Positions 45,846 to 56,847 of a stretch of 64,000 nt of DNA are shown piece by piece; position 1 is the stretch's first letter; each line of letters begins with the position of its first letter. Location: contig JAEILZ010000003.1 in the NCBI GenBank assembly GCA_018873225.1, positions 3,162,001 to 3,226,000 on the forward strand, given 5' to 3'. A model generated the notes under the pieces. The model did no database searches. It was not told the DNA's origin and was given only the letters and a program-made list of their open reading frames with translations. Position numbers and translations under genes: made by a program. This DNA comes from [Phialemoniopsis] sp. UDSM-2020 (taxonomy: Eukaryota > Ascomycota > Sordariomycetes > Thyridiales > Thyridiaceae).

Positions 45846-48467
45846 ATGTCTTCGCCAGTAGCGGAGCTCGAGGCTGGCCTGCAGGGCATGCTTGGCCTCA
45901 AGCCACCCGGAGTCTCTGGTTCGCGTATCACTGCCATCACCTCCCTCTGCGTTGCCAATGTCCAGGTAGGAAACCCAGTGTCTCCCAGCATCTCTCTGTT
46001 GATGCCTCTGCCATTCTACTTACTGACCTCGCTGTCCCTCCTAGTCTGAATCGGTGCTCATCCAGAAAATCTACACCCACTTCAAGAAAACCCCTGGTAC
46101 TCACAAGCTTGGTGTGCTCTACGTCGTAGATTCTGTAACTCGCAAGTGGATGGATCAGGCCAAACAACAAGGCCAAGCTATCAACAGCTCAGCGCAGGAT
46201 GGCACGTTTGCTGCTGGAGTGAATAGAGTAACCGAGCTGATGCCAGTTCTGATGAACGACATCACCGCCACTGCCCCGGCAGATCAAAAGGTACGCTTGC
46301 ACATATGCGAACACACTCACAAGCCTCATCATAGGCAATCTGCGCTAGCATACCTACGGCTCCTCAGCGTCCAAATGGGAACTCAGTAGAGGGAGTGAGA
46401 ATTTTTTGCTGCAGAAGGCGCCCTCTCCCTAATTGTGTTCTGGAGCTAGACGGTTGCTTGCAGATTGTTCGTGAATGCAACTAGTCTCTGAAAGCATTCT
46501 GGCTTCCAGTGGCTTGGACTCGCACTCACTTCCCATTATCCACATCCCGTATGAGGTCTCCGATATATGAAACTTACACATCTGTTCCATTGTAGGAGAA
46601 GATCAAGAAACTGGTAGACATCTGGGAGAAGGGGCAGACATTCCCACCTCCTATGCTCGAGTCCTTCAAACAGAAGCTCACCGCACCGCCCGCTCAAAGT
46701 GAGTTCTAGATTCCGAATCTCGCGTGGCCACCTGCAGCCGGCGATCCCCAGAGGCAAAGCTTGCCTTGATGAGCTGTACTGACCAGCCTTGCTGTAGACC
46801 AATCAACGACACCTCCCGGAAGCCCTCCACCCTCAGTAAAAGCCTCGCTCAACGGCCAAAGCCAATCGGCTTCAGCTCAGGCACCCCCAGCCGTGCCGGC
46901 TAACATCATGGAGGCTCTTGCAAAGATCGCAAGACAAAACACGACAACGCAGCAGAGTAACCCCCCAATCCCGGCCTTGGCTGGTCAGCTCCCAAATGCG
47001 TCCTCTTCTGCACCTGCTCTTCCTTTCAACCTAGCCAACCTGGCAGGAACTGCAACCGCCCCTCCTGCAATTCCTCCTCAGCCGCAGTTGAACATGTTGC
47101 AGGGCGGTTACCCTTTCCAGCCGGTATCACAACCCCCGGCCCAACCTGTAAATGCTCAGCCTTTACCCTTCCAGATTCCGCCCCCTGTACATAGTGGTCA
47201 GGTCCCAAATCCTGGAATGCCTCCTGCGAGCACTGCAAATGCTGGAGCAAATCCAGCTGTGGCTTCCCTCCTCGCGACCCTGATGGCGCAAGGGATGCCG
47301 ATTGAGCAGATCACGGCCATCATCTCTCAGGTAATGGCGACCACCAACACTGCGGCGCCGCCAAGTGCTCCCCAGTATCCTGTTCCGGCCCAGGGCTATC
47401 CTGCTCCCGTCCCTACTCCCACTGCCGGAGGATGGGGACAACCCCGCCCCGAAGAATCACGTGATCACCCGTATCCTGACTCGAGGTCGCCCCGCCATGG
47501 TGGCCGCTCCCGCTCCCGGTCCCCCGGGCGCCGGTGGGACGCGCGAGACTCGCCCCGGGGACGTGGTGAAGACCGGGGACACGGTGACTACGGCCGTAGA
47601 TCCTCTCCAGGTCGTGGTCGTGCTGAGGACCGCGACCGAGCTCACTACCGGCAGCGATCTCCTGCGGGCCGCCGTGGCTCTAGTCCGCATCGAGACGGCC
47701 CTCTTCAACCGGGCGAGAAGTGGATCGAGTATGACAGCACTCTGCCCAATGGAAGCATCAGGGTCTTGAGCCGAACCCTCTTCGTCGGCGGTGTAACCTG
47801 CTCTGAGGCGGAGCTGCGATCAATCTTCGCTCGTTATGGCGAGGTACAGACTTGCATCGTTAATAAAGAAAAACGCCATGCATTCGTCAAGATGTACACA
47901 CGTAAGGCTGCCGTCGCAGCCAAGGAAGGCATGGAGGAAGCCCGGACCCAAGAGCTTCCCTTGAGGACCCGATGGGGTGTGGGTTTCGGGCCGCGAGACT
48001 GCAGTGACTATCAGAGCGGTATCAGCATCATCCCTATCAGCAAGCTTACTGAAGCGGATCGCAAATGGATGCTCACTGCGGCCTGGGGCGGTAGCGGCGG
48101 CAAGCCCATCGTCACGGGTATGGTCGTCGAGGAGCCTGATATCGAGATTGGTGCCGGCGTCTCGTCCAAGGCGATCAGCCGACGAATGCAGACCGACCGA
48201 GGCGGGCTGACCGGTCCTCGATCTAGTCGCAAGGACGACGAGGAGACCCCCCGTGGTGGTCATGGAGGTGGCCGATTCAACCGCCGCGGCGGAAGTGGTA
48301 GCGGCAGCCGCGATCACCGCCGTGACGATGACCGCAACAATGAAAACCCCAATGCGACCGCGGCGGGCTTTGGTTTCGGCCTTGCTGTCGGTCCCAACGG
48401 CATGCCCATCTTCCCCCCGGGATTTGCCTTCCCCGCTCCCGACGGCCAAGCTGGCAACAACTACTAA
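45846..48467 (+). CDS. Nrd1/Seb1-like RNA polymerase II termination factor (CID + RRM)
   Basis: Binds the phosphorylated CTD of RNA polymerase II and nascent RNA in transcription termination and 3'-end choice. Exons 45846-45965, 46045-46290, 46596-46698 and 46798-48467 give 712 residues. The CID covers about 1-155 (ELEAGLQGMLGLKPPGVSGS, VLIQKIYTHFKKTPGTHKLG, VLYVVDSVTRKWMDQAK, IKKLVDIWEKGQTFPPPML). A Pro/Ala/Gln-rich linker follows. Residues about 375-458 are RS/RGG-like (RSRSRSPGRRWDARDSPRGR). The RRM is at about 480-555 with LFVGGV as RNP2 and HAFVKMY as RNP1, followed by a conserved WGVGFGPRDCSDYQSG segment and a Gly/Arg-rich tail. The layout matches fission yeast Seb1 and budding yeast Nrd1. 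The second intron (305 nt) is long. Confidence 0.92.
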
Positions 48468-51047
48468 GTTGTCATTGACGCCAGATCAGGGACAATCCCG
48501 ATCTAACCCTTGTAATATCACTATTCTCACTTCGAAACTTTTGGCGACGCGGAAGATGTAATCTACATCTCACGCCGCTGCTCCTCTCAGCAATCAAGAT
48601 GGTAAGTACGAGCAATCGAATTTCAATTCGAGTGTTTGCTAATGTCTTATCATAGCGTATATCGGCAACACGAAAATGAATGGGGGGCTCAGCCAAGAAC
48701 GGTACTATGAGAAGTTGTGAGACTTAAATTGCAACACTACCAGTTGTACTGGCAGCAATGCCCGCCGCTGTCAGTGGACTTATCAAAGTTGTACGATCTT
48801 ACTACATCATTCATTTTCTTCTTCGGAACAGCGTGCGATGAGGAGGGAATACTGCACAGCGCCGGGACAGTTATTCCAACGGAATGACTCTTTTGATCAA
48901 GTCTCCTACTTTATGGAGAACAGCACTTGCACGGAAAAGGAGGCATTTTCACTACCCATGATACCCTTGGAGTCGGCATGGAATGGGCCTAGGAATACAG
49001 TGTAGGACCAGACATTAATGAAGAACAACATTCAAAACTCCTTATCGTGCATAATTATTGCAACTTCCACCTGTCCGTGAATTTCGAAATGCATTTGGCA
49101 TAACCACCAGTTTTAGGCATATCAAACAGACTGGCAAGCCTGTGTCTTGGCAGCCTTGGAAGTTTCCTATTCCCCTCACTCTGACCCCCAATTCACCCCC
49201 CAAAAGCCAAGCCAACAACGGATCTCATCCGGGGTACGAATCGACTCTGGAGGAGCTCGCTTCACCGCCTCTCTCCTCTGGGTCCCAAAGTTGCCCAGAC
49301 AACCAAGACACGCGGTTCGAATTCTTCCTTTTGAGGCATTAAAGTGCTTTCTTCGTCCTCGCTCCGCCTGTTATGGTAGCTCGTTCGCGGCGCTAACGAA
49401 GCACCGAACGTTGTGGAACCTTTCCATCGCGAACAGGATCCCTGTCGATCTCTTTCTCGGCGGCCGGGATAAGTAGGTGGGTGAGGCGAGCGAGTACGCG
49501 GGTCTAGAGGAAGTAGACGGGCTTGTACCTGGCTTGTAGAGGGTGCGAAGGCCTCGCACAGTGTCTATGATAGAGGGGAGGAGGGTCCCACACACCGGAT
49601 CCGTTCGATGTTGGTAGCTTCTCTGACCGTTTCCCGAGACGCATTGCATATGCAGGGTAAAAGAGTGGACGGACGGGAATAGGTAGGGGAAAAGGGACCA
49701 CTCGCTACACTAACTACATACTGCTCTGACCCTAATCTGGTGCTGTTCGGCCTTGAAAGGTGAGATGTGCTGCTCCATAGATTGGGGTTTCGTGTGGAAC
49801 CGGGATGGAGCGTGATATGACAATTGTGAATGAGTGATTTTGGGGTCTTACACCCCGTAAAGCAAGCAAGCAAGCAAGCAAGCACACGACATGTTGCCGT
49901 TTCTCTTACTTTGCAGCTGTGGCCAGACTGCATGCTTTGCGCAGTGACTCTGCGGGAATTGTGACATATCTGCATGCCTAGAAAGCAGGTGCTTGCACGC
50001 AGAGAAACATCCACGAAACGATGGCCATATAGAACAATATTCAACCGAGTTTCTCGGATTCAAGAGCACCTTATCATCAACAAGAAGAACAGCGCGAGTA
50101 AACGGAGTTGGTCAGAAAACAACCACCGACTCCCGTCGGGGTGTCTCTCTCACATCAGACAGGAGCCATACTAGAGTAGGCAATCCAGGAAGAGAACCTG
50201 TAACTATGCGCGGTTTCTTGCTTCCTCTCCTAGAAGCAAACGAAGTCCCCACGCACCAACTCGCTTTCTCGCAAAAAAGTGTCGAATGACCCGGTTTTCC
50301 TTCATGTCACGAAATGGGCAATCACGCATGAGTACCTACACTTTCTCTCCAGCCGTTTTGACCTTTAAAACGCGCATACATAGGAAAAACGGGAGTGCAT
50401 GCGGGAAGGAAAGGCGGCTCGTCCTGTCTGACCTGCATGGAAGTCTTCTAGAAGCCCCAAGGAAAAAAAACGCCTCACCCGAAAAGTACTACCCCACGGG
50501 CGATCCGCCTGCCGGATCGGGGAGTTTGCGATTGACGCTTGGTTCCTCGCGCTATTGGCTCGAAAGTTACATTGGGAGAATTGAGGCACTTTTTGACCAC
50601 TGGCTTGGACCCTAGTCCCAATGTTTCTAGAGGGCGATCTGCTTGTCTCACTTTCGCTTCGTGGGTGGATATCTGAGCAAACGCATGCAGGTAGGGAGAA
50701 ACCGGACAGCTGCTGCCACACCGCGAGTTGAGTGAGGCCAAGCATACCGACCCCCGGACGGATGTCGGGGCGAGTTGCTGAGACTATGGGAGAGCACACG
50801 ACACCCCTTCTTCTTCATGATACATGCTCGACGGCGACCACTGTTGGCACGTTTTGCAATTGACTATCTGGTGATAGTCCTTTCCCATTCATGCATAAGT
50901 TCTCGACTGAACTAGCTATCGAAATGCCTTCCATACCAAAACAACCCTTCAAAAAAAGACCGTGAAAAAGCAGCGCCTGTGATGCAAAGCAAAGAGAAGT
51001 GTAGACCAACCCACACAACTCCAGATCGTCTAGAGGGATATCTCGTT
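48468..51047. other. Convergent gap, Nrd1-like gene to large WD40 gene
   Basis: 2.6 kb between two facing 3' ends, larger than the other convergent gaps here (388 and 675 bases). The frames inside are short and unconvincing. An AAGC microsatellite is at 49860-49883. Possible unrecognised content is a non-coding RNA or a degraded gene; nothing in the sequence shows either. Confidence 0.45.
49860..49883 (+). repeat. AAGC tetranucleotide microsatellite
   Basis: Six perfect tandem copies of AAGC followed by ACACGAC. A simple sequence repeat in non-coding DNA, useful as a polymorphic marker. Confidence 0.85.
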
Positions 51048-54000
51048 TTAGAACTCCTTAAGCAATGAAGTAAACTCGTAATCGTCGTAGCAACGTAGGG
51101 TCTCTGGATCCAAGCCCAAGACCTCCTCCTCTAGTGTTCCATCGTGAACAATGGCTTCACCACCATCATTTGCCCACTCCATATCCCAATCGGCAACCTC
51201 AGCCTCCTGCTCGACGTCCGCTACCTCCGACTCAGCCTGTGTGTCCAGGGACAGACCTGCCAGGTCACCATAGATCCCCTTGTTGCGGCGGTGCAGTGCT
51301 TCGGACCACGGGATATCCTTGATCGGCCCCAATGTGTTGTGCCTCTTGCGATGCGCGTACATCTTGATGTTCTCCTGCTGGTCTTTGTCGACGCCTGCAT
51401 GAAGGGGACCCTCGGGGTCATTTTGGAAGTGGGCTTCCCGCCGGTAGAGACCTAGTCGTGCATATCCCCGACCTTGGACTGCACCCACCGTGGGGTCTCT
51501 GTGGACTTCCAGTTCTCCCCTCCGCAAGTACGCTCTCGCCCTTGCTATGCCTGTCTCGGGCTCCAGTGGATTGCCCTCGGCATCGTGCGTGGGCGCCGGC
51601 GGCTCTGGATGGGGCTTGAACGGGTTGGGCCGTAGCATCGTCCTGACGCTGCCGTCTGGCAGCCTGAGCTTCGTAAACTGAGGAGCTCCCTCCTTAAGGG
51701 GATCCTCATCGGCATCGATCGACAGCAAGAAGACTCGACCACTAGCGTCACCCACTACCAGCTTGGAGGAGTCCGGGGAAAAGGCACCGAAAGACACCGG
51801 TGCGGGGCATTCGAGCAGGTCCCTGACTAGAGGCTTCCTGATGGACCGGATGTTCCATACCTTGACAACTCCATCGGAGGAGCCTGTGTAGAAACGATCG
51901 GGAGAAGTGCCCCAAGCCGTAAACTTGACTCCAGTGTCCTCCTTCTCCCTGTCACCCGTGTATTCCTCAATCAGGGGACCGTGAGACAGGATATGGACAG
52001 GCCGCTGACCACGGGCTGTATCCCAGACGTACACCTTGCCGTCGGTGCAGCCGGCCGTGACGTAAGAGAAGCTAAAGCTGTTGGGCATGATTGTGAGCTC
52101 GTTGATGTCCACAGCGGGACAGTCCAGAACTTGGACCTCAGAAAAGGCCTTCTCGCCGTATTCCTTGTTGTCGGAAGGGCGAAAAATGCGGATCTGGGTA
52201 TGCACATTCTCCTCGACGTTCAATCCCACAGGCGAGCTGGCCACGATGAAGCTCGGTTGGCTTGGATGCCAGGCGACTTCGAAGACGTTCTGAGAGGTGC
52301 CACCCATAATCCTCCACCGTTCTCCAGACACGCCGTCCCACAGACAGACTTCGCCAGAGTTTCTCCTGTCCTCCGGAATGTCGTCTTCGTAGGCAGTCAA
52401 GCTGCGCGGGGAGTAACCGACGAGTAGTAGATGCTGTACACCGGGGGCGCGCCCCCATTGGATTGTTGCTGGGAAGTAGGCCCATTTATCTGCTGTCAAA
52501 ATTGGGTTACCCTGGAGGTCGACGATCCGTGAGCATGAGTATTCGCGGAATCGGCTCGCCTCGACGTCGTTCTCATTGAGGTCGTAGACACGCACGGCAT
52601 TGTAGGGTACGTCGGCTGCAGTTGCTACCATTCCGGATGAGTGTTTAGAAGCAACGACAAAGTTGACGTTGCCGCCGTGTTTCCACGTGCCCAAGCATTT
52701 CATGGACGAGCCAGACTCTTCGGTCTTGGTCATCCATATTTTGACTGTCTTGTCAAAGCTCGATGTATAAGCCCGATCGTGAGCTGTATCGAAATCAGAG
52801 GAGACGACGGAAGAGTAAAGCCAAGGATCCTGACTTTGCCTCATGGCCTCTGACGAGTTCTCGCCCTGTCCTATTATAGGTCGCACAACTCGATGATCGG
52901 GGTAGGCCTGAAGCGTACTGCGCAGCGTTGAGCCAAGAAGCAGGTTGCCTGGCTTGTTATACTGCTGATTTCGGGAATCTGAATGAGTGGTCGTTCCACA
53001 GATGAAACTGTGTTTGGAAGTCCAAGCGATGGTGGTGATGTCGCCCGCACAGTCAACCCACTTCGTCCGCAACTCGAGCTCGTCCTCTCTACATTTTCGA
53101 AACTCGTTGGCGAAATTGACAAAACCTCGTGTGGACCCGAAGCCACTGTGCCCAGCGACTTCCCTGGCGAACAGCAGAGACGCCACGCGGCCAGTCCTGA
53201 CTGCCCGGGCATGCTTGTCCAGATCATCGCGCTCAAGAGTTAGCATGTGAGGGCGCCTTGTGATGCCCTTTCTCCGCACGTCACGCATGAAATTTCGAAT
53301 GTCCTCGTCAGATCGTCCTTTGAGGACACGACGATCTAATGAGTCGATGATCTCTGCTTCCTTGCGCTTATCCCCTCGGTGTAGCTTCTTCAGGCTCTCT
53401 ATAAGCGCTTGGCCTTCGTCCTGTGCGACGCCTAGGACATTCTGGACAGCTCCAAGCACATGCTGGGCTTCTCGGTCAGAAAAGTCGACGTGGATGACAT
53501 CAGATTTCTGCAAATCCGTTGTAGAGATCTTATACAATTTGTTGCTCCCACGTAGGATATGCTTTCGATCTGGAGAAGTACGATAGGGTCGTCTTTCGAG
53601 CGAAAAATACTGGCTACTTGCAACAAGCGTCTTTTGCGTCGTAATTTGCGCCTGCCCCTCTGTCTGCAGGGCAAGATCGCGTGCCCTGGTCCTGAAGTTC
53701 TGGGGTGAGGTATGGTGGAATTTTTGTACTTTGCGCAATGGCAAAGGCGTCTTCGGTTGGGATACTGGTGACGAGACTCCATCCAGGCTCTTAGTCTCGG
53801 AGGGAATTTCAATATCGGCGGCCCGCACTATATCATCGTCGGATTGCCCTTCCGCCTCTGGCTCCCACTGCTCAGCGCTTTGGTCTGACTGATATCCATC
53901 TACATCGACGGGATCGAATTCAAAGTTCTGGTACTCAAAAGGATCCGCTAACGGTGGCCGGAGGCCATGAGGTTCAACGGGTGATCGAGAAGGCGCAGGG

Positions 54001-54734
54001 GCTTGATATGCGAAACCTGAAAGATCAGGCAGTCGCGACGCAGGTCGGTGTTGGTAAGACGATATATCAGGTATCGAGACCCGATGTGGTAGCTGAGCAA
54101 TCACTGCTGGTGACGAAGCATTGGTAGAGCTAGCAGAAGCGGGAGCTTGTGAGCCGTACGCGATCGAGGATCTTTTGGAGTACTTCGGAAACTGATATAC
54201 GCGTCTGACCTCAGTGCGAGCTTGTTCCGCAAGCTGGGCTTGAAAGACCCGTGAAAGGACGCCATCACCTTGCCTAAACTCTTCGTAAAATCGACCATGT
54301 AGCAGGGTGCCGAGGACCTGTGGGTTTGAGATCTAAAGTGAGTAAAAAGCTGACGGCAGGGGTGAAGGCGCAAGCAGTTCTACCTACATCTTTGGCAAGA
54401 AGTGGGATATTCACCTCGTCTTCAGGTAGCTGCGATAATATCGCGTTTACCTCTGGGAAGACCTGCTCATCCAAGCATTTCTTGAGCAATTCTTTCGTCT
54501 CGGGAAGATCTTCAGGATCGCGCCATAACCTTGCACGCTTCGCGGGACGTTCCGCGCCTTCAATAGCTTGGCCATCTTGATGAAAGGCTGGCCAAGCTGG
54601 CGCGAGGGACGACGAAGATGAGGCGTCGTCGCCAGTCAGGTCGATGATAGGTACTGGAGGCCTAGTAGGCGCGGTTAGCGTTTCTAACATGAATGAAAGG
54701 TCTTTGACGCGTCTCACCTTAAGGAGGAAGCCAT
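51048..54734 (-). CDS. Large WD40-repeat protein with SUMO-interaction-like N-terminus
   Basis: Exons 54734-54718, 54661-54388 and 54317-51048 give 1186 residues. The first exon encodes only MASSLR; then PPVPIIDLTGDDASSSSS, where IIDLT followed by acidic and Ser residues has the form of a SUMO-interacting motif. Residues about 100-515 are low in obvious domains. WD-like blades span about 515-960: DITTIAWTSKHSFICGTTTH, DRAYTSSFDKTVKIWMTKTE, AVRVYDLNEN, GEVCLWDGVSGERWRIMGG, YVTAGCTDGKVYVWDTARGQ and FYTGSSDGVVKVWNIRSIRK. The C-terminal 220 residues (ARAYLRRGELEVHRD, KRHNTLGPIKDIPWSEALHR) are well conserved-looking and end in an acidic tail. I do not recognise it with certainty; a Rik1-associated factor 1/DIM-9-type protein of the heterochromatin CUL4 complex is one possibility, based only on size and layout. 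Confidence 0.8.
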
Positions 54735-55997
54735 CGCGACGTGGCCGCCCTCATTCTAAGAAAGTGGTGTTTTGTTTTAGGATTTAGGTTACGTCAGATG
54801 CGATAAGTGGAGAATAAAGAAGGAATAGAAATTAATTTAGATCTAAAAACTAGTTTGTTATTACTAAAAAAAGCTTACTATGATCTAATAAGCTATAAAT
54901 AATAAATATAAGCTAATTTAATGATGATTTAATAAATAACTTTGTTTTTAAGATTAATATTGAGATTATAATCATTTTTAATTAAATTTCCTTGCTAATT
55001 AGCTACTTTTCATAAGAAATCTCGATCAAAGAACGAAAGAAGAAACAAAGAAATCACCAGGATAGTAATCTAGACATATTTCAAAGATGCAGTTTTTGCT
55101 CTTTGAAAAGACGTAGACGTTAGAATAGAGGCAGGTACAGAAAGTTGTGTTCCTGCATATTTCCATTGAATAGACCTCAGCCTTATCATATATTGCTAGT
55201 AGATTTTGGCTCGTAGCACTTCGTATCAGCTATCCTCATGAAGGAGGAAAGGAATGCAAGCAGAGTAAGAAATCAAAGTCCCTTTGTTAGCTCTCGATTT
55301 ATCGTACTCATGCCTGACTATGAGGTAGTCAGGAGCACAAACGTTGTTGAAGCTCACTTCACTCCGTTAACCTGTGTACACACCTATCATTGGTCTGCAC
55401 ATCAGGCGGAGGTGTACAAAATCGCAAGACTTTAATAGCTTCAATTAACCCTTTAAGCTACCTACTAGTGTAGACTACTTCATGTTACCTAAGTCTCTAT
55501 GCTTCGAATCTCTACTCTCACTGGCGCACACTTACATTCCCCCTTCGGCTGAGTGCCCTCCACGGGGGTTCTGAAGTATTCGGATCTTTCTGAAGAGCAG
55601 CCAATCAGGCTACCTACTCAGCTACAGCTAAGTAGCTATTGTGTGATCATATGAGCACCTGTCCGTTTAATCGTGCGAAAGCTGTATGGCACACAGCTGG
55701 GTTACTGAAATGTACAGGAGACGGTGCTTATTTCCAACACATTGATTCAAGCAAGATCTGATGCCAAATTCACTCAATTTGACTTGATTAGCTCCTTACT
55801 GTCAGGAATTGGCGGGTTTCGTCGTCTCTCATTCCCAGGTTGCCTACCTCAGATTTCAGGAGCCTAGATTGGCACCCGCCTTTATTTCGCACGCTACAAA
55901 ACAGCGACCGACCTCAGTCTAAGACATTTACCAACCCCACAATCTCAACAACCACTGATAATGCAAGCGCATTACAGTCAGATAAAAGACAGCAGCG
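54735..55997. other. Divergent gap with AT-rich island
   Basis: Lies between the large WD40 gene and the SMN homologue. The left 250 bases are strongly AT-rich and are listed separately. The rest has ordinary composition with TACCTACT words at 55459 and 55608. No gene is supported. Confidence 0.5.
54765..55030. other. AT-rich, RIP-like island
   Basis: Base composition drops to about 20% GC in 54841-54900 and about 12% in 54901-54960 (hand count), against roughly half GC around it. In 54841-54900 TA occurs 11 times and AT 7 times, an excess of TpA as left by repeat-induced point mutation. The words TAATAAGCTATAAATAATAA and AATATAAGCTAATTTAATGA hint at internal repetition. It may be a short mutated transposon remnant or simply AT-rich spacer; no element ends are visible. 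Confidence 0.45.
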
Positions 55998-56847
55998 ATG
56001 AGTGATCTCACACATGATGAGATCTGGGATGACTCGGCATTGGTAGACTCCTGGAACCAGGCGTTGGATGAATACAAGGTGAGAGAAAAGGTTTCAACCG
56101 TTCCACTTTGGTGTCACTGCTCACCCATATCATAGAAATACCACTCCATCCACGCCACTGGAGGCAAGGTCGAGGATCTTCTCGAGTCAACGGACAGGTG
56201 AGGCCGCCTACGCACCTCTATGCTACCCCTTTTCTGCCGCTAACACCGTCGCAGAGCTGGGACGAATGCCAAGCCTGAAACGGCTGCGCAGGACGAGACC
56301 GTGACTGGTGGAGGCCCCGACGCCCTCCAGGACCAGCACGAAACAGTCGAGGCTGAGGGTGTACAGTCTGTAAGCAGCACACGGAGATCCCATGCCCCGG
56401 GAGCAATCCCAGCAGATCAAAAAAGCTTGGCACTTGTGTTCCACGATTGCATCGGGTGTGGAACAAGGGAAGCTGTACTGACCAGTCGTCCTGCGATAGG
56501 GATCGGATGCGACGAAGAGTAAGGATCATGAAGCCCGCCCAGCTGTGCAGCCAAGAGACCCCGCTGGCCTCAACCCTCATGCTGTTCTCGGGTCCGGTAA
56601 GTTCACCTTCCCTTGTCCCCTTTCGCGTCGATCCCGGGGATCTTCAACGCTTGGTGGGCGTGTTTGATGCAAGAGTCGGGCTGCGGAAGAATACAAGACG
56701 GCTGACGCGTATGGGGCCCTTGGAACGACAGTGCGGGATGAAAATCTGAAGAAACTTTTGATGTCTTGGTATTACGCAGGGTACTACACGGGCCTCTACG
56801 AAGGGCAGCAACAGCAGCAGCAAACGCAGGGCGGCCAGGAGCAATGA
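55998..56847 (+). CDS. SMN (survival motor neuron) homologue
   Basis: The SMN complex assembles Sm rings on spliceosomal snRNAs. Five exons, 55998-56078, 56136-56197, 56255-56369, 56500-56596 and 56732-56847, give 156 residues, near the 152 of fission yeast Smn1. The Gemin2-binding helix is at about 8-35 (EIWDDSALVDSWNQALDEYK then KYHSIHA). The C-terminal YG box at about 124-143 reads LKKLLMSWYYAGYYTGLYEG, the oligomerisation motif. As in other fungal SMN proteins there is no Tudor domain, only a polar linker. After the YG box comes a Gln-rich tail (QQQQQQTQGGQEQ). The third intron's acceptor was placed at 56499, about 20 bases after a CTGAC branch site; reading through that intron instead meets a stop at 56521. 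Confidence 0.9.

Noticed and set aside
49855..49890. Tandem repeat that could be mistaken for a CRISPR-like array
   Set aside because: Perfect 4-base units without spacers in a fungal genome; a microsatellite.
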